A stretch of DNA of 64,000 nucleotides from Lachnospiraceae bacterium (GTDB taxonomy: Bacteria > Bacillota > Clostridia > Lachnospirales > Lachnospiraceae), in assembly GCA_028693165.1 (NCBI GenBank), contig JAQUVX010000016.1, positions 1 to 64,000 of the forward strand, given 5' to 3'. Made by a program: the position numbers and the translations under genes. The notes under the pieces were generated by a model. It made no database searches. It saw only the letters and a program-made list of their open reading frames with translations, and was not told the origin of the DNA. Positions 24,189 through 33,076 of the stretch are shown piece by piece. Every line of letters starts with the position of its first letter. Positions within the stretch are counted from its first letter, which is position 1.

Positions 24189-24677
24189 TCAAAATTCCAA
24201 CAGCATATCATACCACACGGCTCCGCCATGGACGGAGGCCGATACCCCCAGACTGCGGTAGCCAAACTGCTCATAAAATCCAATCAGGCGGTCCTTGCAG
24301 GTCAGAATCAGTCCCTTGCGCCCGCGCTGCCTAGCATCCTCAATCAAGCGGCGCATCAGCTGTCCTGCAATCCCCCGGTGCTGGTAATCCGGCACCACAT
24401 CCAAACCGAAGATACTCTGATAAGCTCCCGCAGGATTGTGGTACGTGGTACTCTCAAACATCTCATCGCAAATCGTCCGGTCATCCGTGACACATCCGTT
24501 GATAAATCCAATAATCCTTCCATCATCCTCCGCCACAAAAAAGCTCTCTGGAAATGCCCTGACCCTCTGTGAAAGAGAATCCCTGGTCGCCGCTTCCGCT
24601 TCCGGAAAACAGGTTGCCTCCACCTGCGTCAGCGCGTCCAGATCCCCTTCTGCGGCCTGTCTGATCACAATGTTCAT
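24189..24677 (-). CDS. GNAT family N-acetyltransferase
   Basis: The 162-aa protein has the GNAT acetyl-CoA loop DVVPDYQHRGIAGQLMRRLI (about residues 94-113) and an N-terminal GDLDALTQVEATCFPEAEA resembling arylalkylamine-type acetyltransferases. The acceptor is unknown. GTAGGAGGAGTTTTAAG precedes the ATG, directly downstream of the response regulator. Confidence 0.88.
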   Translation of the reverse strand: MNIVIRQAAEGDLDALTQVEATCFPEAEAATRDSLSQRVRAFPESFFVAEDDGRIIGFINGCVTDDRTICDEMFESTTYHNPAGAYQSIFGLDVVPDYQHRGIAGQLMRRLIEDARQRGRKGLILTCKDRLIGFYEQFGYRSLGVSASVHGGAVWYDMLLEF

Positions 24678-24690
24678 CTTAAAACTCCTC

Positions 24691-25392
24691 CTACTGTGCC
24701 CGAAAATAATAACCTACGCCCCACTTGGTGTGCACGTATTTGGGGTCGCTCGGACTCGGCTCAATCTTCTCGCGCAGACGGCGCACATGCACATCTACCG
24801 TCCGGACATCCCCGGACTCAGAAGCCTTGTTGCCCCACACGAACGTCAGCAGGCTTTCCCTGCTGTATACTTTGTTGGGATTGCACACCAGAAGCTCTAA
24901 AAGATCGAACTCCTTGGCCGTCAGATTGATCTCCTTCTCGCTGATAAAGACTCTTCTTCCCTCCCGGTCCAGCTTCAGGCTGCCCGCCTCGATCATCTTG
25001 TTCTCCGGCTGCCCACCCCGCTTTGCATTCTTGGAATTGCGGCGCATGATCGCCTTAATCCGTGCCTTGACCTCCAGAATGTTAAATGGCTTCGTAATAT
25101 AGTCGTCCGCGCCGTATTCCAGGCCCAGGATCTTATCCATGTCACCGCCCTTGGCCGTCAGCATGATGATCGGCATCTCAGAAAAATCCCGGATCGCCTG
25201 ACACACCTCGAACCCATCCAGCTTCGGAAGCATCACATCCAGAAGCACCACATCATACTCCTTCTGCTTCGCCAGGTTAAGCGCCTCCTCGCCGTCATAT
25301 GCGCAGTCCACTTCCATCCCGTCCTGTTCCAGACTGAAGCGGATCCCTTTCACAATCAGTTTTTCATCGTCTACTACCAAAATCTTTGCCAT
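24691..25392 (-). CDS. OmpR/PhoB-family response regulator, orphan
   Basis: The 233-aa protein has a receiver domain with phospho-acceptor Asp52 (VVLLDVMLPKLDGF), acidic pocket Asp8-Asp9 and Lys101 (ITKPFN). A winged-helix OmpR domain follows (LTAKEFDLLELLVCNPNKV ... DVHVRRLREKIE). No histidine kinase lies beside it, so the partner is elsewhere. Sequence style is close to WalR/PhoB regulators. GAGGGAGAAAGT precedes the ATG. Confidence 0.93.
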   Translation of the reverse strand: MAKILVVDDEKLIVKGIRFSLEQDGMEVDCAYDGEEALNLAKQKEYDVVLLDVMLPKLDGFEVCQAIRDFSEMPIIMLTAKGGDMDKILGLEYGADDYITKPFNILEVKARIKAIMRRNSKNAKRGGQPENKMIEAGSLKLDREGRRVFISEKEINLTAKEFDLLELLVCNPNKVYSRESLLTFVWGNKASESGDVRTVDVHVRRLREKIEPSPSDPKYVHTKWGVGYYFRAQ

Positions 25393-25424
25393 ACTTTCTC
25401 CCTCTATCTAAGCTCCAACGGTAT

Positions 25425-26156
25425 CTATTGCACCGTAATATTATCTTTTATCTTCTCAAATGCTGCTTCTTTAATACCCGAAATTTCCATAATCTCTTCA
25501 ATTTTGGAAAAACCGCCCCGTTCCTGCCGATAGCGGATAATATCCTCCGCCCGCGCCTGACCGATGCCGCGCAGGGTCATAAGCTGTTCCACGGTCGCCG
25601 TGTTTAAGTTCACCTTCGCCTGACCAGACGGTACGCCCGGCTGCATAACCTGTGCTGCCGCCGATGTCGCCTGCTGCGTCCTGGCTTCCTCCTGATCCGG
25701 CACAAAAATCTTCATCCCATCACAGATCGGCTCCGCCTGATTCAGAGACTCCTCACAGGCCGCCTCTGTAAATCCGCCGGCCATGGCAATCGCCTCGTAG
25801 ATCCTCTGTCCCTCCAAAAGCTGATATACACCGGGGTTTATCACCTCTCCGCACACGTGCACATAGCAGATACCGCGGGTTTGTGCAGGAAGTTCCTCAG
25901 GTGGAACTGGATTTGGATCTGCATCTGCACCTGGATTTGCGTCTGGATTTGCATCCGCACCAGTATTCGCACCAGATTTCTCACCGGATTCCGCCGCCTG
26001 TCCCGCCTCTGATTCCGCAGCCGCCAAAACTTCCTCCCCGGCTGCGTTCAGCGACACGCCCCCGGCTCCGCTCCCGCAGCTGTAGCAGCTTCCCGCCAGC
26101 AGCAAAAATACCGCCAGCAATCCCCACTTCCAAATACCTGATACCGTTTGTTTCAT
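25425..26156 (-). CDS. comEA: ComEA-like DNA-binding protein with SLBB domain
   Basis: The 243-aa protein has an N-terminal hydrophobic segment with a lipobox-like LLLAGSC (Cys24) and a low-complexity linker of Gly, Ala, Asp, Asn and Pro repeats (about residues 60-85). An SLBB-type domain follows (ICYVHVCGEVINPGVYQLLE), then a C-terminal double helix-hairpin-helix (VNLNTATVEQLMTLRGIGQA). In competence systems ComEA binds incoming dsDNA at the membrane. No comEC or comEB lies nearby. The gene name is by family. Confidence 0.85.
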   Translation of the reverse strand: MKQTVSGIWKWGLLAVFLLLAGSCYSCGSGAGGVSLNAAGEEVLAAAESEAGQAAESGEKSGANTGADANPDANPGADADPNPVPPEELPAQTRGICYVHVCGEVINPGVYQLLEGQRIYEAIAMAGGFTEAACEESLNQAEPICDGMKIFVPDQEEARTQQATSAAAQVMQPGVPSGQAKVNLNTATVEQLMTLRGIGQARAEDIIRYRQERGGFSKIEEIMEISGIKEAAFEKIKDNITVQ

Positions 26157-26259
26157 GTTCTTCTCTCCTGTTCCGAGAGAATCCCAATTTCAGCCTACCT
26201 CTATTCTACCGAAAGACCGTTGCAAATACAAGCGGTATTTCTTTAAGATTCTCTGTCAC

Positions 26260-26288
26260 TTGACAGCGTTTACAGGATAGAGTATACT
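26260..26288 (+). promoter_or_regulatory. Promoter of the thiT riboswitch transcript
   Basis: A consensus TTGACA (26260-26265), a 17-nt spacer and TATACT (26283-26288) precede the TPP riboswitch by about 20 nt. This is the best sigma-A-type promoter in the neighbourhood. Confidence 0.75.
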
Positions 26289-26310
26289 TCGTAAGAAACA
26301 ATTACATACA

Positions 26311-26440
26311 CGCTAGGGGAGCCTTTGGCTGAGATAGGCGGATTCCGTCTGACCCTCACTACTTGATCCGGTTCATGCCGGCGTAAGGAAGCATTCTTAC
26401 TCATTGTAGTCCCCTCCTGTGCATCATGAAAAGGAGGATT
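26311..26440 (+). promoter_or_regulatory. TPP riboswitch (THI element) controlling thiT
   Basis: The core carries GGGGAGCC, GGCTGAGAT, GACCCTC, ACTTGATCCGG and GCCGGCGTAAGGAAGC, the conserved segments of the TPP aptamer. Downstream CCTCCT (26413-26418) can pair with the ribosome binding site AGGAGG (26432-26437). TCCCCT (26410-26415) can instead pair with AGGGGA (26315-26320) in the aptamer. This predicts ligand-dependent sequestration of the thiT Shine-Dalgarno sequence. Confidence 0.93.
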
Positions 26441-26445
26441 TTTTT

Positions 26446-27099
26446 ATGTCTATTATCACTTCGGAAGGTGGACTGACCACCCTCGGCTACGCGCTCTGCG
26501 CACTGGCTGCCCTGCTTTTATTCCTGGTTGCCGGAATGATCAGCAAAAACAACAAGCATCATATTTCCACCAAGCAGCTGGTCTTCTGCGGCACCGCCAT
26601 GGCCCTCGCCTTTGTCACATCCTACATCAAGCTGTTTCATATGCCTTACGGCGGGTCTGTGACGCTGTTCAGTATGCTGTTCATCTGCCTGATTGGCTAC
26701 TGGTACGGCATCGGAGCCGGCATCCTGACCGGACTGGCCTACGGCATTCTGCAGTTTCTACAGGAGCCGTTCGTGCTCTCCTTCTTCCAGGTCTGCTGCG
26801 ATTATGTGCTTGCCTTCGCCGGACTTGGTCTGGCCGGAGCCTTTGCCAATTCAAAGCATGGTCTCGTGAAGGGCTATCTCCTCGGCATCCTGGTCCGCGG
26901 TGCATTCCACGCCCTGGGCGGCTACCTCTACTGGATGGAATACATGCCCGAAGAATTCCCGCGCGCATTGACCCAGATCTATCCGATCGTCTACAACTAT
27001 TCCTACATCCTCGCCGAAGGTGCCCTGACCCTGATCGTCATCTCCCTGCCGCCGGTGAAAAAGGCACTGGAGCAGATCAAACATATGGCTATACAGTAA
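26446..27099 (+). CDS. thiT: Thiamine ECF transporter S component
   Basis: From ATG 26446 (AAAAGGAGGATTTTTTT upstream) the 217-aa polytopic protein has about six hydrophobic segments. It carries the signature GGSVTLFSMLFICLIGYWYG and a Trp/Tyr-rich C-terminal part (GGYLYWMEYMPEEF), as in ThiT. It binds thiamine and works with the shared EcfAA'T module encoded elsewhere. A TPP riboswitch in its leader supports the substrate directly. Confidence 0.94.
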   Translation: MSIITSEGGLTTLGYALCALAALLLFLVAGMISKNNKHHISTKQLVFCGTAMALAFVTSYIKLFHMPYGGSVTLFSMLFICLIGYWYGIGAGILTGLAYGILQFLQEPFVLSFFQVCCDYVLAFAGLGLAGAFANSKHGLVKGYLLGILVRGAFHALGGYLYWMEYMPEEFPRALTQIYPIVYNYSYILAEGALTLIVISLPPVKKALEQIKHMAIQ

Positions 27100-27163
27100 C
27101 GCAGCCACCAAAATTCATGCAAAAACCCTCCGGGGGATGCATACTTTTTATTCCAGCCTCATA

Positions 27164-27202
27164 AAGACGGCGGCAGGGGTTATTCCCCTACCGCCGTTTT
27201 TG
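27164..27202. terminator. Bidirectional terminator between thiT and the esterase gene
   Basis: ACGGCGGCAGGGG and CCCCTACCGCCGT form a long stem around a TTATT loop, followed by TTTTT on plus and preceded by AAGA on the same strand. The loop contains the stop codon of the esterase gene, so the hairpin arm encodes its last residues. Confidence 0.8.
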
Positions 27203-28559
27203 TCATCATGGTGTGCTTCAGCTTTGCCACAGACACACCACCCATATGATTATCCTTGTTTCCAAACCGCATTACCTTATTCTGACCTTTTTCCATGGGA
27301 AGCCATTCCGTAAGACCTTCTCCATTGGGGTTTCCTGTTTTTATAAAATTTGAGAAATATCTTACCATGCGGTCAGACAGTTCATAATCCCATTTCGTAA
27401 ACGGGCGCCAGCCATTTGAAAGTGTACCAAACTCATACCACAGGTCAGATGAATGCCATGCACCGCAGTCGTCTCCGGGAAGCTGTCTGTCAAAGAAAAA
27501 CGTATATGATGTTTTTTTGCCTTTATCGCTTTGCAGTCTGCTCCAGCTTTTTGCCATTTTATGTACGATAGGCGGTATTATGTCCTCGCTGGTGGAGCCT
27601 GTCAGGTAATAAACCGGCTGCTGCTTTCCTGCTTTTGCCAGCTGCACCCCGCTTTCCTTCAAAAGGACACCATCTCTTACCGGTCCGCAGCAGCGCATAC
27701 TGTTTTTATACTCTTTTGTAAGCTGCTGAAACTCCGTGAGAAGCTTCTCCGGGCTCACCGCTGAAAATTCCTTTAGATTTTTTACTCCGGTACGCTTCCT
27801 AAGCTGCTGCCAGAAATCATATGTCTCCTCTGCCTTCACTGTTTCCCCGAACTCCCTGCCAACGCCTCCGCCGCTGCACATAACAGCTCCTGAAAACATA
27901 CCCGCTGTCAAAGGCGACAGGCACAGCTGCTGTACACTTATGGCTCCTGCCGACTGACCCATAATGGTGATTTTATCCGGGTCTCCCCCGAAGGCTCTTA
28001 TATTATCCCGTACCCACTTAAGAGCTGTCAGCTGGTCATAAAGAGCAAAGTTTCCACTGTGTCCGTACTTTTCCTTTATTTCAGGCAGGCTGCAAAAGCC
28101 CAGCGGTCCTAGACGGTAATTAATGGTTACTACTATAATTCCCTGTCTGTTATAGGCCGTGCCGTCAAAATGCTTTTCATGCCCGCAGCCGCCCTTAAAA
28201 CCGCCTCCGTGAATATAGAACAGCACCGGTGCATTAACCGGTTCTTTCGGTGTCCAGATATTTAAAAACAGACAGTCCTCACTGTAGGTATAGGCTTCCC
28301 CTTTTCTAAACTCATTGTAATAGAATGCCTTTTCCGGCATATCCGCTTCGTTATAGAATGACCGGGGCTGGTATGAGCAGTTGCCCCAGCTATCCGCCTG
28401 ATAAGTTCCGCCCCAATGGGTCACCTGTTTTGGGTATTCAAATCGGTCTGCCACAGCATAGCGGATGCCCCGGTATACTGCCGTACCATTTTCTTTGCCC
28501 GGAATACCCCGTACGGGTCCGCATGGTGTTTCAACATAATAGTTACTGTTTTCTGACAT
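27180..28559 (-). CDS. Type B carboxylesterase
   Basis: The 459-aa protein has the carboxylesterase signatures EDCLFLNIWTP and HGGGFKGG (oxyanion hole), and nucleophile elbow GQSAGAIS (about residue 201). A Glu-containing segment and a late His (AWHSSDLWYEFG) complete the fold. It hydrolyses carboxylic esters; the substrate is unknown. No signal peptide is seen, so it acts in the cytosol. It is the last gene of an operon with a creatininase-family enzyme and a GPH transporter, implying that an imported ester is cleaved inside. Confidence 0.9.
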   Translation of the reverse strand: MSENSNYYVETPCGPVRGIPGKENGTAVYRGIRYAVADRFEYPKQVTHWGGTYQADSWGNCSYQPRSFYNEADMPEKAFYYNEFRKGEAYTYSEDCLFLNIWTPKEPVNAPVLFYIHGGGFKGGCGHEKHFDGTAYNRQGIIVVTINYRLGPLGFCSLPEIKEKYGHSGNFALYDQLTALKWVRDNIRAFGGDPDKITIMGQSAGAISVQQLCLSPLTAGMFSGAVMCSGGGVGREFGETVKAEETYDFWQQLRKRTGVKNLKEFSAVSPEKLLTEFQQLTKEYKNSMRCCGPVRDGVLLKESGVQLAKAGKQQPVYYLTGSTSEDIIPPIVHKMAKSWSRLQSDKGKKTSYTFFFDRQLPGDDCGAWHSSDLWYEFGTLSNGWRPFTKWDYELSDRMVRYFSNFIKTGNPNGEGLTEWLPMEKGQNKVMRFGNKDNHMGGVSVAKLKHTMMTKTAVGE

Positions 28560-29411
28560 TTATCTGCCTCCTCTGCTCCGATTATAAGCGGCAGGGACCC
28601 ATGGATATCGTTCCATGACCTCTTCTTCAAAATGCTCCAGTTCCCTTAAATCGGCTGCGATTTTAGGCATGTCCATACGCTTCACGATTTCACTTATGAG
28701 CATTCTGCCCTCATCCGCCAGCTCCTGTCTGCGCGCAGCCGTCGGTATCTGCGGTGTACTCATATGATCCTCCGGTTTCCCGAAGCAATAGCCGGTGCTG
28801 CCGCTCTGATATGCTTTGTCAAACAGATTCTGAAAGCACGCCACAGACTGCGGCTCATTATGGTAATACTCCGTAGTCAAAGGCACATCCTCCAGCCGGT
28901 TTAACATATCGTAGGCTCCTAGCGTAATGGCATGAAAGCTGTCCATGGTTTTAAATAAATCTTTTGCGTCGCGCATCATCTGCATGGTCAAATCAATATA
29001 TAAAATCGGTACTCCTGTTTCATCGAAGAAGTCGCGTACCATCGGGCTGCAGGTCATATGGGCCGGACCATGAAAGCTGATATAAATCTGGCGTTTAAAG
29101 CCCTGCCGCAGGAGACTTCCGGCTATGGCCCCCAGATAATCGATCCCCTGTCTTACACTTACCTGTACCGTACCCCTTCCGCTGGCGGTGGCTCCTGCAT
29201 AAAAATATGGCAGGCCGCTCAGCGCAAGGCCGTCTGCCGCCTCTGCCATTTTCATGGCAAAGGCCTCACTGATTACGGTTTCACTGTCAAGCGGCAGGCC
29301 ACCATGCATTTCCACCGTACCCACCGGTACAATAATAATATCATTTTTTTCTAAGTATGTCTCTACTTCGCTGTTTAACAGCTTCGGAAGAAATCTCGTT
29401 CTAAGATCCAT
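28560..29411 (-). CDS. Creatininase-family amidohydrolase
   Basis: The 283-aa protein has the metal-binding start of the creatininase family (IIVPVGTVEMHGGLPLDSET, where Glu and His bind metal) and a later ISFHGPAHM motif. Members cleave cyclic amides (creatinine), and related enzymes act in mycofactocin maturation or on inosose derivatives. The usual Asp after LPL is followed by Ser-Glu here. The real substrate cannot be told. It lies between the transporter and the esterase. Confidence 0.85.
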   Translation of the reverse strand: MDLRTRFLPKLLNSEVETYLEKNDIIIVPVGTVEMHGGLPLDSETVISEAFAMKMAEAADGLALSGLPYFYAGATASGRGTVQVSVRQGIDYLGAIAGSLLRQGFKRQIYISFHGPAHMTCSPMVRDFFDETGVPILYIDLTMQMMRDAKDLFKTMDSFHAITLGAYDMLNRLEDVPLTTEYYHNEPQSVACFQNLFDKAYQSGSTGYCFGKPEDHMSTPQIPTAARRQELADEGRMLISEIVKRMDMPKIAADLRELEHFEEEVMERYPWVPAAYNRSRGGR

Positions 29412-29434
29412 GTTCTCTCCTTATATTTTTATCA

Positions 29435-30808
29435 TTAGCCGCGTCTTTCCTTCAGTTCTGCATACATTTTTTCGGTTTTTCCCTTATCCAAATCAAATAT
29501 GAAGCCAATACCGACAATTTCAAGAACTGCTGTAATTACCGGAATCGCACACACAAGTACACGAATGCTTGAAACCACCTCAGGAGTCTGTACAACTCCG
29601 GCACCTGATACATAACCTATGGCTGCCAATGAGAATGAAGCGATCGTTGAGGCCAGCGTTGAGCCCAGCTTGCGGCTGAAGGTGTAGATCGAATACATGG
29701 ATCCGTCATTTCTTTCGCCGGTAATCCATTCGCCGTAATCAAGGCAGTCTGTTACCAACGCCCAGATAAGCATTGTAAATACGGTCTGTCCTGCTGTTGC
29801 CAAAATTGTAAGTACAGTATATACAACGACGCTCTTAATCGGTATGATCAGCATAATTCCATACAGTACCAGACTGTATATAGATGAAATCAATATCAGC
29901 TTACGTTTTCCCAACAGCTTTGTAAGCCTTGGCACCAGCGGGAAGCAAATCAGCATGATAACAATCGTTGACATACTTAAAACTGACATCATTGAGGTGT
30001 TCTGATAATACTCTTTGAAAATATAGGTACGCAGCTGGCTGTTGCCTGTAATAAACAGCAGGCTTCCAATGGTAGCCACCATAACTCCTATCATAGGACG
30101 ATTCTTGAAAACTGATTTTATTACATGTCCATAGTTGAACTTTACTCCCGGCTTAGGCTGTTCCTTAATACGCTCCTTGCACAGAGTCAGCAGCCCGATA
30201 TAGCATATTAAACTGCAGATTCCGAAAACTACTGCCAGCATGGTAAAACGCTCTGGCATCGGATTACTGTTGCTGTCAAAGCACAGAATCGGTACCAGTG
30301 ATAATGCTCCTACGCCTACAATCGTTCCGCCTACTGAACGGGCGCGGGATAATTTTGAACGCTCTATCGGGTCATTTGTGATGACAGAAGCCATGGCACC
30401 GTAAGGCATTGAGGTTCCGGTATAGCTCATTCCATATAATATATACACAAAAGCTACCCACGCATGCATGGCAAAGCTGCTTAAATTCCATGCCCCTGCA
30501 TTTGTAAAGCAGAGTATTCCTGACAAAGCCAGCGGAATCATGGCGATTTTTATATATGGCTTAAACTTATTTCCGCTTTTTCCCAACATCCGCCGATCCG
30601 GCAGTGAGCCTATCAGCGGGTCATTAAATGCATCCCATAAACGGGCTACAAGAAACAGTGAGCCCATCCATGCTGCGCTGATTCCCAATACATAGGTACA
30701 AAACGTCAGAAAGTAAGCGTCTACAAACAGGTTTACAAAGCTTCCCGCCATATCTCCGCAGACATAGCCTATCTCATCCCTTATCCCAAATTTTCTTTCT
30801 TCTTTCAT
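29435..30808 (-). CDS. GPH-family (MFS) sugar/glycoside transporter
   Basis: The 457-aa protein has about twelve hydrophobic segments. It carries the GPH hallmark near the start (RDEIGYVCGDMAGSFVNLFV ... ARLWDAFNDPLIGSLPDR) and the central Lys/Arg-rich loop. GPH carriers import glycosides, pentosides or hexuronides by cation symport. It is the first gene of the AraC-controlled operon; AGGAGAAAGGGAT precedes the ATG. Confidence 0.9.
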   Translation of the reverse strand: MKEERKFGIRDEIGYVCGDMAGSFVNLFVDAYFLTFCTYVLGISAAWMGSLFLVARLWDAFNDPLIGSLPDRRMLGKSGNKFKPYIKIAMIPLALSGILCFTNAGAWNLSSFAMHAWVAFVYILYGMSYTGTSMPYGAMASVITNDPIERSKLSRARSVGGTIVGVGALSLVPILCFDSNSNPMPERFTMLAVVFGICSLICYIGLLTLCKERIKEQPKPGVKFNYGHVIKSVFKNRPMIGVMVATIGSLLFITGNSQLRTYIFKEYYQNTSMMSVLSMSTIVIMLICFPLVPRLTKLLGKRKLILISSIYSLVLYGIMLIIPIKSVVVYTVLTILATAGQTVFTMLIWALVTDCLDYGEWITGERNDGSMYSIYTFSRKLGSTLASTIASFSLAAIGYVSGAGVVQTPEVVSSIRVLVCAIPVITAVLEIVGIGFIFDLDKGKTEKMYAELKERRG

Positions 30809-30868
30809 ATCCCTTTCTCCTTTGTGCTAAAGTTTTAGTTGCATTTTCGCTTTCATTTCTATATACTC

Positions 30869-30934
30869 ATAATATCACACATGATATGCATAGTTAATTG
30901 TATATATCGCACATTACATTGCATATCTCGCATT
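30869..30934 (-). promoter_or_regulatory. Promoter and AraC operator of the GPH transporter operon
   Basis: On the minus strand TTAACT (30892-30897), 17 nt and TATTAT (30869-30874) form a promoter. Just upstream two ATATMTCGCA repeats (30902-30911 and 30923-30932) are spaced 21 nt, two helical turns, next to the -35 box, the classic AraC activator arrangement. A degenerate copy overlaps the promoter (ATATCACAC). Binding is inferred. Confidence 0.55.
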
Positions 30935-31017
30935 CTCTATAAGCACTTATTATATTTAGCATAAAAATAATGATGGTATTTTGTACAAATTGTATGGTAC
31001 ATTTTCAAGGAGACCTT

Positions 31018-31881
31018 ATGGGAAATCTTTATCAGGAAATACAAATCGAGGGCAATGGTACCATAGATGTACACGAGGATATAAGCTATCAGGCCGATCT
31101 CGTGCCCCTTCACAGTCATATTTTTTATGAGCTTTTATTTGTGTGCAGCGGAAATGTCCAGTATCTGCTGGACGGTCAATGCTATCAGCTTCAAAAAGGC
31201 GATATGATCCTCATTCCCCCCGGACTCGCTCACCGTCCTGTTTTTTCCGAAGAACTGACTGAGCCTTACAGACGTATTGCTGTCTGGATCAACGCGGATT
31301 TCTGGGAGCTTGTTGTTTCAAAATATCCCGACATGGAATTTGCCTTTGGAGAATGCCGCCGCTTAAACCGCTATCTTCTGCGCACTCCCAGCGCCACATG
31401 GTCGGGACTTTATACTGCTTTCAAAGCTGTTTTGCGGGAATTCCATGAAAAGAAACTGAACTGGGAGCTTTGTATGTCGACGGGAACCCTCACCCTTATG
31501 GCTCATATCTGCCGTACTTATTATTTTTTAAATGCCGCTCAGCCTATCAGCGGAAATGACGACCTATTCTCGTCTGTTTTTGAATATATCAACACACACT
31601 TTACCGAAAAGCTCAGTCTGGACTTGATTTCCGCACATTTTTTAGTGAGCAAATCCACTATTTCACATCTGTTTCAGGAAAAAATGGGGGTCTCCTTCTA
31701 TCACTGCGTAACCCAGCGCCGCCTTATCGGCGCTAAAAACAGTATGCTGTCCGGCACCCCTATACAGAAGGTATGGGAGCTTTACGGTTTCGGTGACTAC
31801 TCCCTTTTTTACCGTGCCTTCAAAAAAGAATACGGTATTTCGCCACGTGAATTTTTGAAAAAAAACGTCTCAAGGCACTGA
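31018..31881 (+). CDS. AraC-family transcriptional regulator
   Basis: From ATG 31018 (CAAGGAGACCTT upstream) the 287-aa protein has an N-terminal cupin sensor domain (LVPLHSHIFYELLFVCSGNV). A C-terminal double HTH follows (LDLISAHFLVSKSTISHLFQ and VWELYGFGDYSLFYRAFKKE, ending YGISPREFLKK). It is divergent from the GPH transporter operon and probably activates it on binding the imported compound. Confidence 0.92.
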   Translation: MGNLYQEIQIEGNGTIDVHEDISYQADLVPLHSHIFYELLFVCSGNVQYLLDGQCYQLQKGDMILIPPGLAHRPVFSEELTEPYRRIAVWINADFWELVVSKYPDMEFAFGECRRLNRYLLRTPSATWSGLYTAFKAVLREFHEKKLNWELCMSTGTLTLMAHICRTYYFLNAAQPISGNDDLFSSVFEYINTHFTEKLSLDLISAHFLVSKSTISHLFQEKMGVSFYHCVTQRRLIGAKNSMLSGTPIQKVWELYGFGDYSLFYRAFKKEYGISPREFLKKNVSRH

Positions 31882-31957
31882 TTTTTACTCTGCAATAGTG
31901 GTTTGGATTCTTCTCTTATAGCCGGCTGAGTATTTTTGTATTTCTTTGTCAAAAAAT

Positions 31958-32021
31958 AAATGCGGATCTAAAAAGAGACAACCGATTTTCGTGTCTGCTG
32001 TCTCTTTTCATATCCGCATTT
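31958..32021. terminator. Bidirectional terminator between araC-type and GH25 genes
   Basis: AAATGCGGAT pairs with ATCCGCATTT and, inside, AAGAGACA pairs with TGTCTCTT, making a long two-segment hairpin. It lies between convergent genes, so it can end both transcripts. Confidence 0.7.
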
Positions 32022-32039
32022 ACTAACCTCTTAACCGCC

Positions 32040-32984
32040 CTACTGCACCCATCTCCCCATCTCATCAAACTCATACGAAACACCATCCACCACGCAGGTC
32101 TCAGCCGCCGCCATCACGCCATCCGCCTTCAGATAGTACCACACATCCTCCTGCTGCAGCCACCCCGTCTGTTTCTGATAATTCACATAATAATAGGACT
32201 GGTCATTGATCCTTCTCCACCCCGTTCCCGGAAACAAGCCGCTGTAATCCACAAACGCGATCTCGATGCATACCTCGCCCGGAATACCCGCCACCGTTCC
32301 CGCATCCGTATACTGCCAGATCGTCCGGTTCTGATAAGCATTCACCGAAGTCTCATACCGCGAATACCAGATATCATAAGGAATCTGCGCCGTATCCATA
32401 TGCCGCGTCAGCCATTCATGGTTCGCATAGACGATCGGCCGATATCCCGCATCCGCGATGACCTGACAAAACGCATTCACCTGATTTGTAATGTCCTGCC
32501 GCGTCCTCCCGATGTCCAGCAGATGCTGCGACTCCACATCATACGCCACCGGATACGAAACCGGATAGTCCTTAATCTGATCCAGCACGAAACGAGCCTC
32601 CGCCCGCGCCATCTCCTCATCCACCGCCTGCGTGTAGAAAAATACCCCCGTGCGGATTCCACTTGCCGCCGCACCGTTCATATTCTCCGCAAAGTATGGG
32701 TCCAGATCATTCAGATACCCCAGCCGTACCATGGCAAACGTCACCCCGTCCGAAGCCGCCTGTCCCCAGTCAATCGCGCCTGCCCGGTTCTGGTACTTCG
32801 ACACCGTCACCCCCTTCGCCAGAGCCCCCTCAATCGCCGTCCCATTCGCCCGAACAAACTGCCCGTCCTGCACCCTCAACTCCTCCGCCAACTTCGCCTG
32901 CACCACAATCCCCGAAGCACAAGTCAGCAGCATCCCCGCCACCAACACCATCACAATCCGCCGCCCAAATCCTCTTATCCTCAT
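32040..32984 (-). CDS. Secreted GH25 lysozyme with wall-binding repeats
   Basis: The 314-aa protein has an N-terminal signal segment (RIVMVLVAGMLLTCASGIVV) and a GH25 catalytic domain (KGVTVSKYQNRAGAIDWGQA, DVES at about residue 146 with the catalytic Asp/Glu pair, then WQYTDAGTVAG). A C-terminal pair of cell-wall-binding repeats follows (WYYLKADGVMAAAETC). It hydrolyses the MurNAc-GlcNAc bond of peptidoglycan. The lack of phage neighbours suggests a host autolysin. Confidence 0.92.
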   Translation of the reverse strand: MRIRGFGRRIVMVLVAGMLLTCASGIVVQAKLAEELRVQDGQFVRANGTAIEGALAKGVTVSKYQNRAGAIDWGQAASDGVTFAMVRLGYLNDLDPYFAENMNGAAASGIRTGVFFYTQAVDEEMARAEARFVLDQIKDYPVSYPVAYDVESQHLLDIGRTRQDITNQVNAFCQVIADAGYRPIVYANHEWLTRHMDTAQIPYDIWYSRYETSVNAYQNRTIWQYTDAGTVAGIPGEVCIEIAFVDYSGLFPGTGWRRINDQSYYYVNYQKQTGWLQQEDVWYYLKADGVMAAAETCVVDGVSYEFDEMGRWVQ

Positions 32985-33076
32985 TCCATCTCACTCCTCA
33001 CCAGTCAATTTCCCGCCGCCCCGCTCTTTCTCTTTCTCTTTCTCTTCCATTCTACCAAGATTATGCCAGTTCCCCA

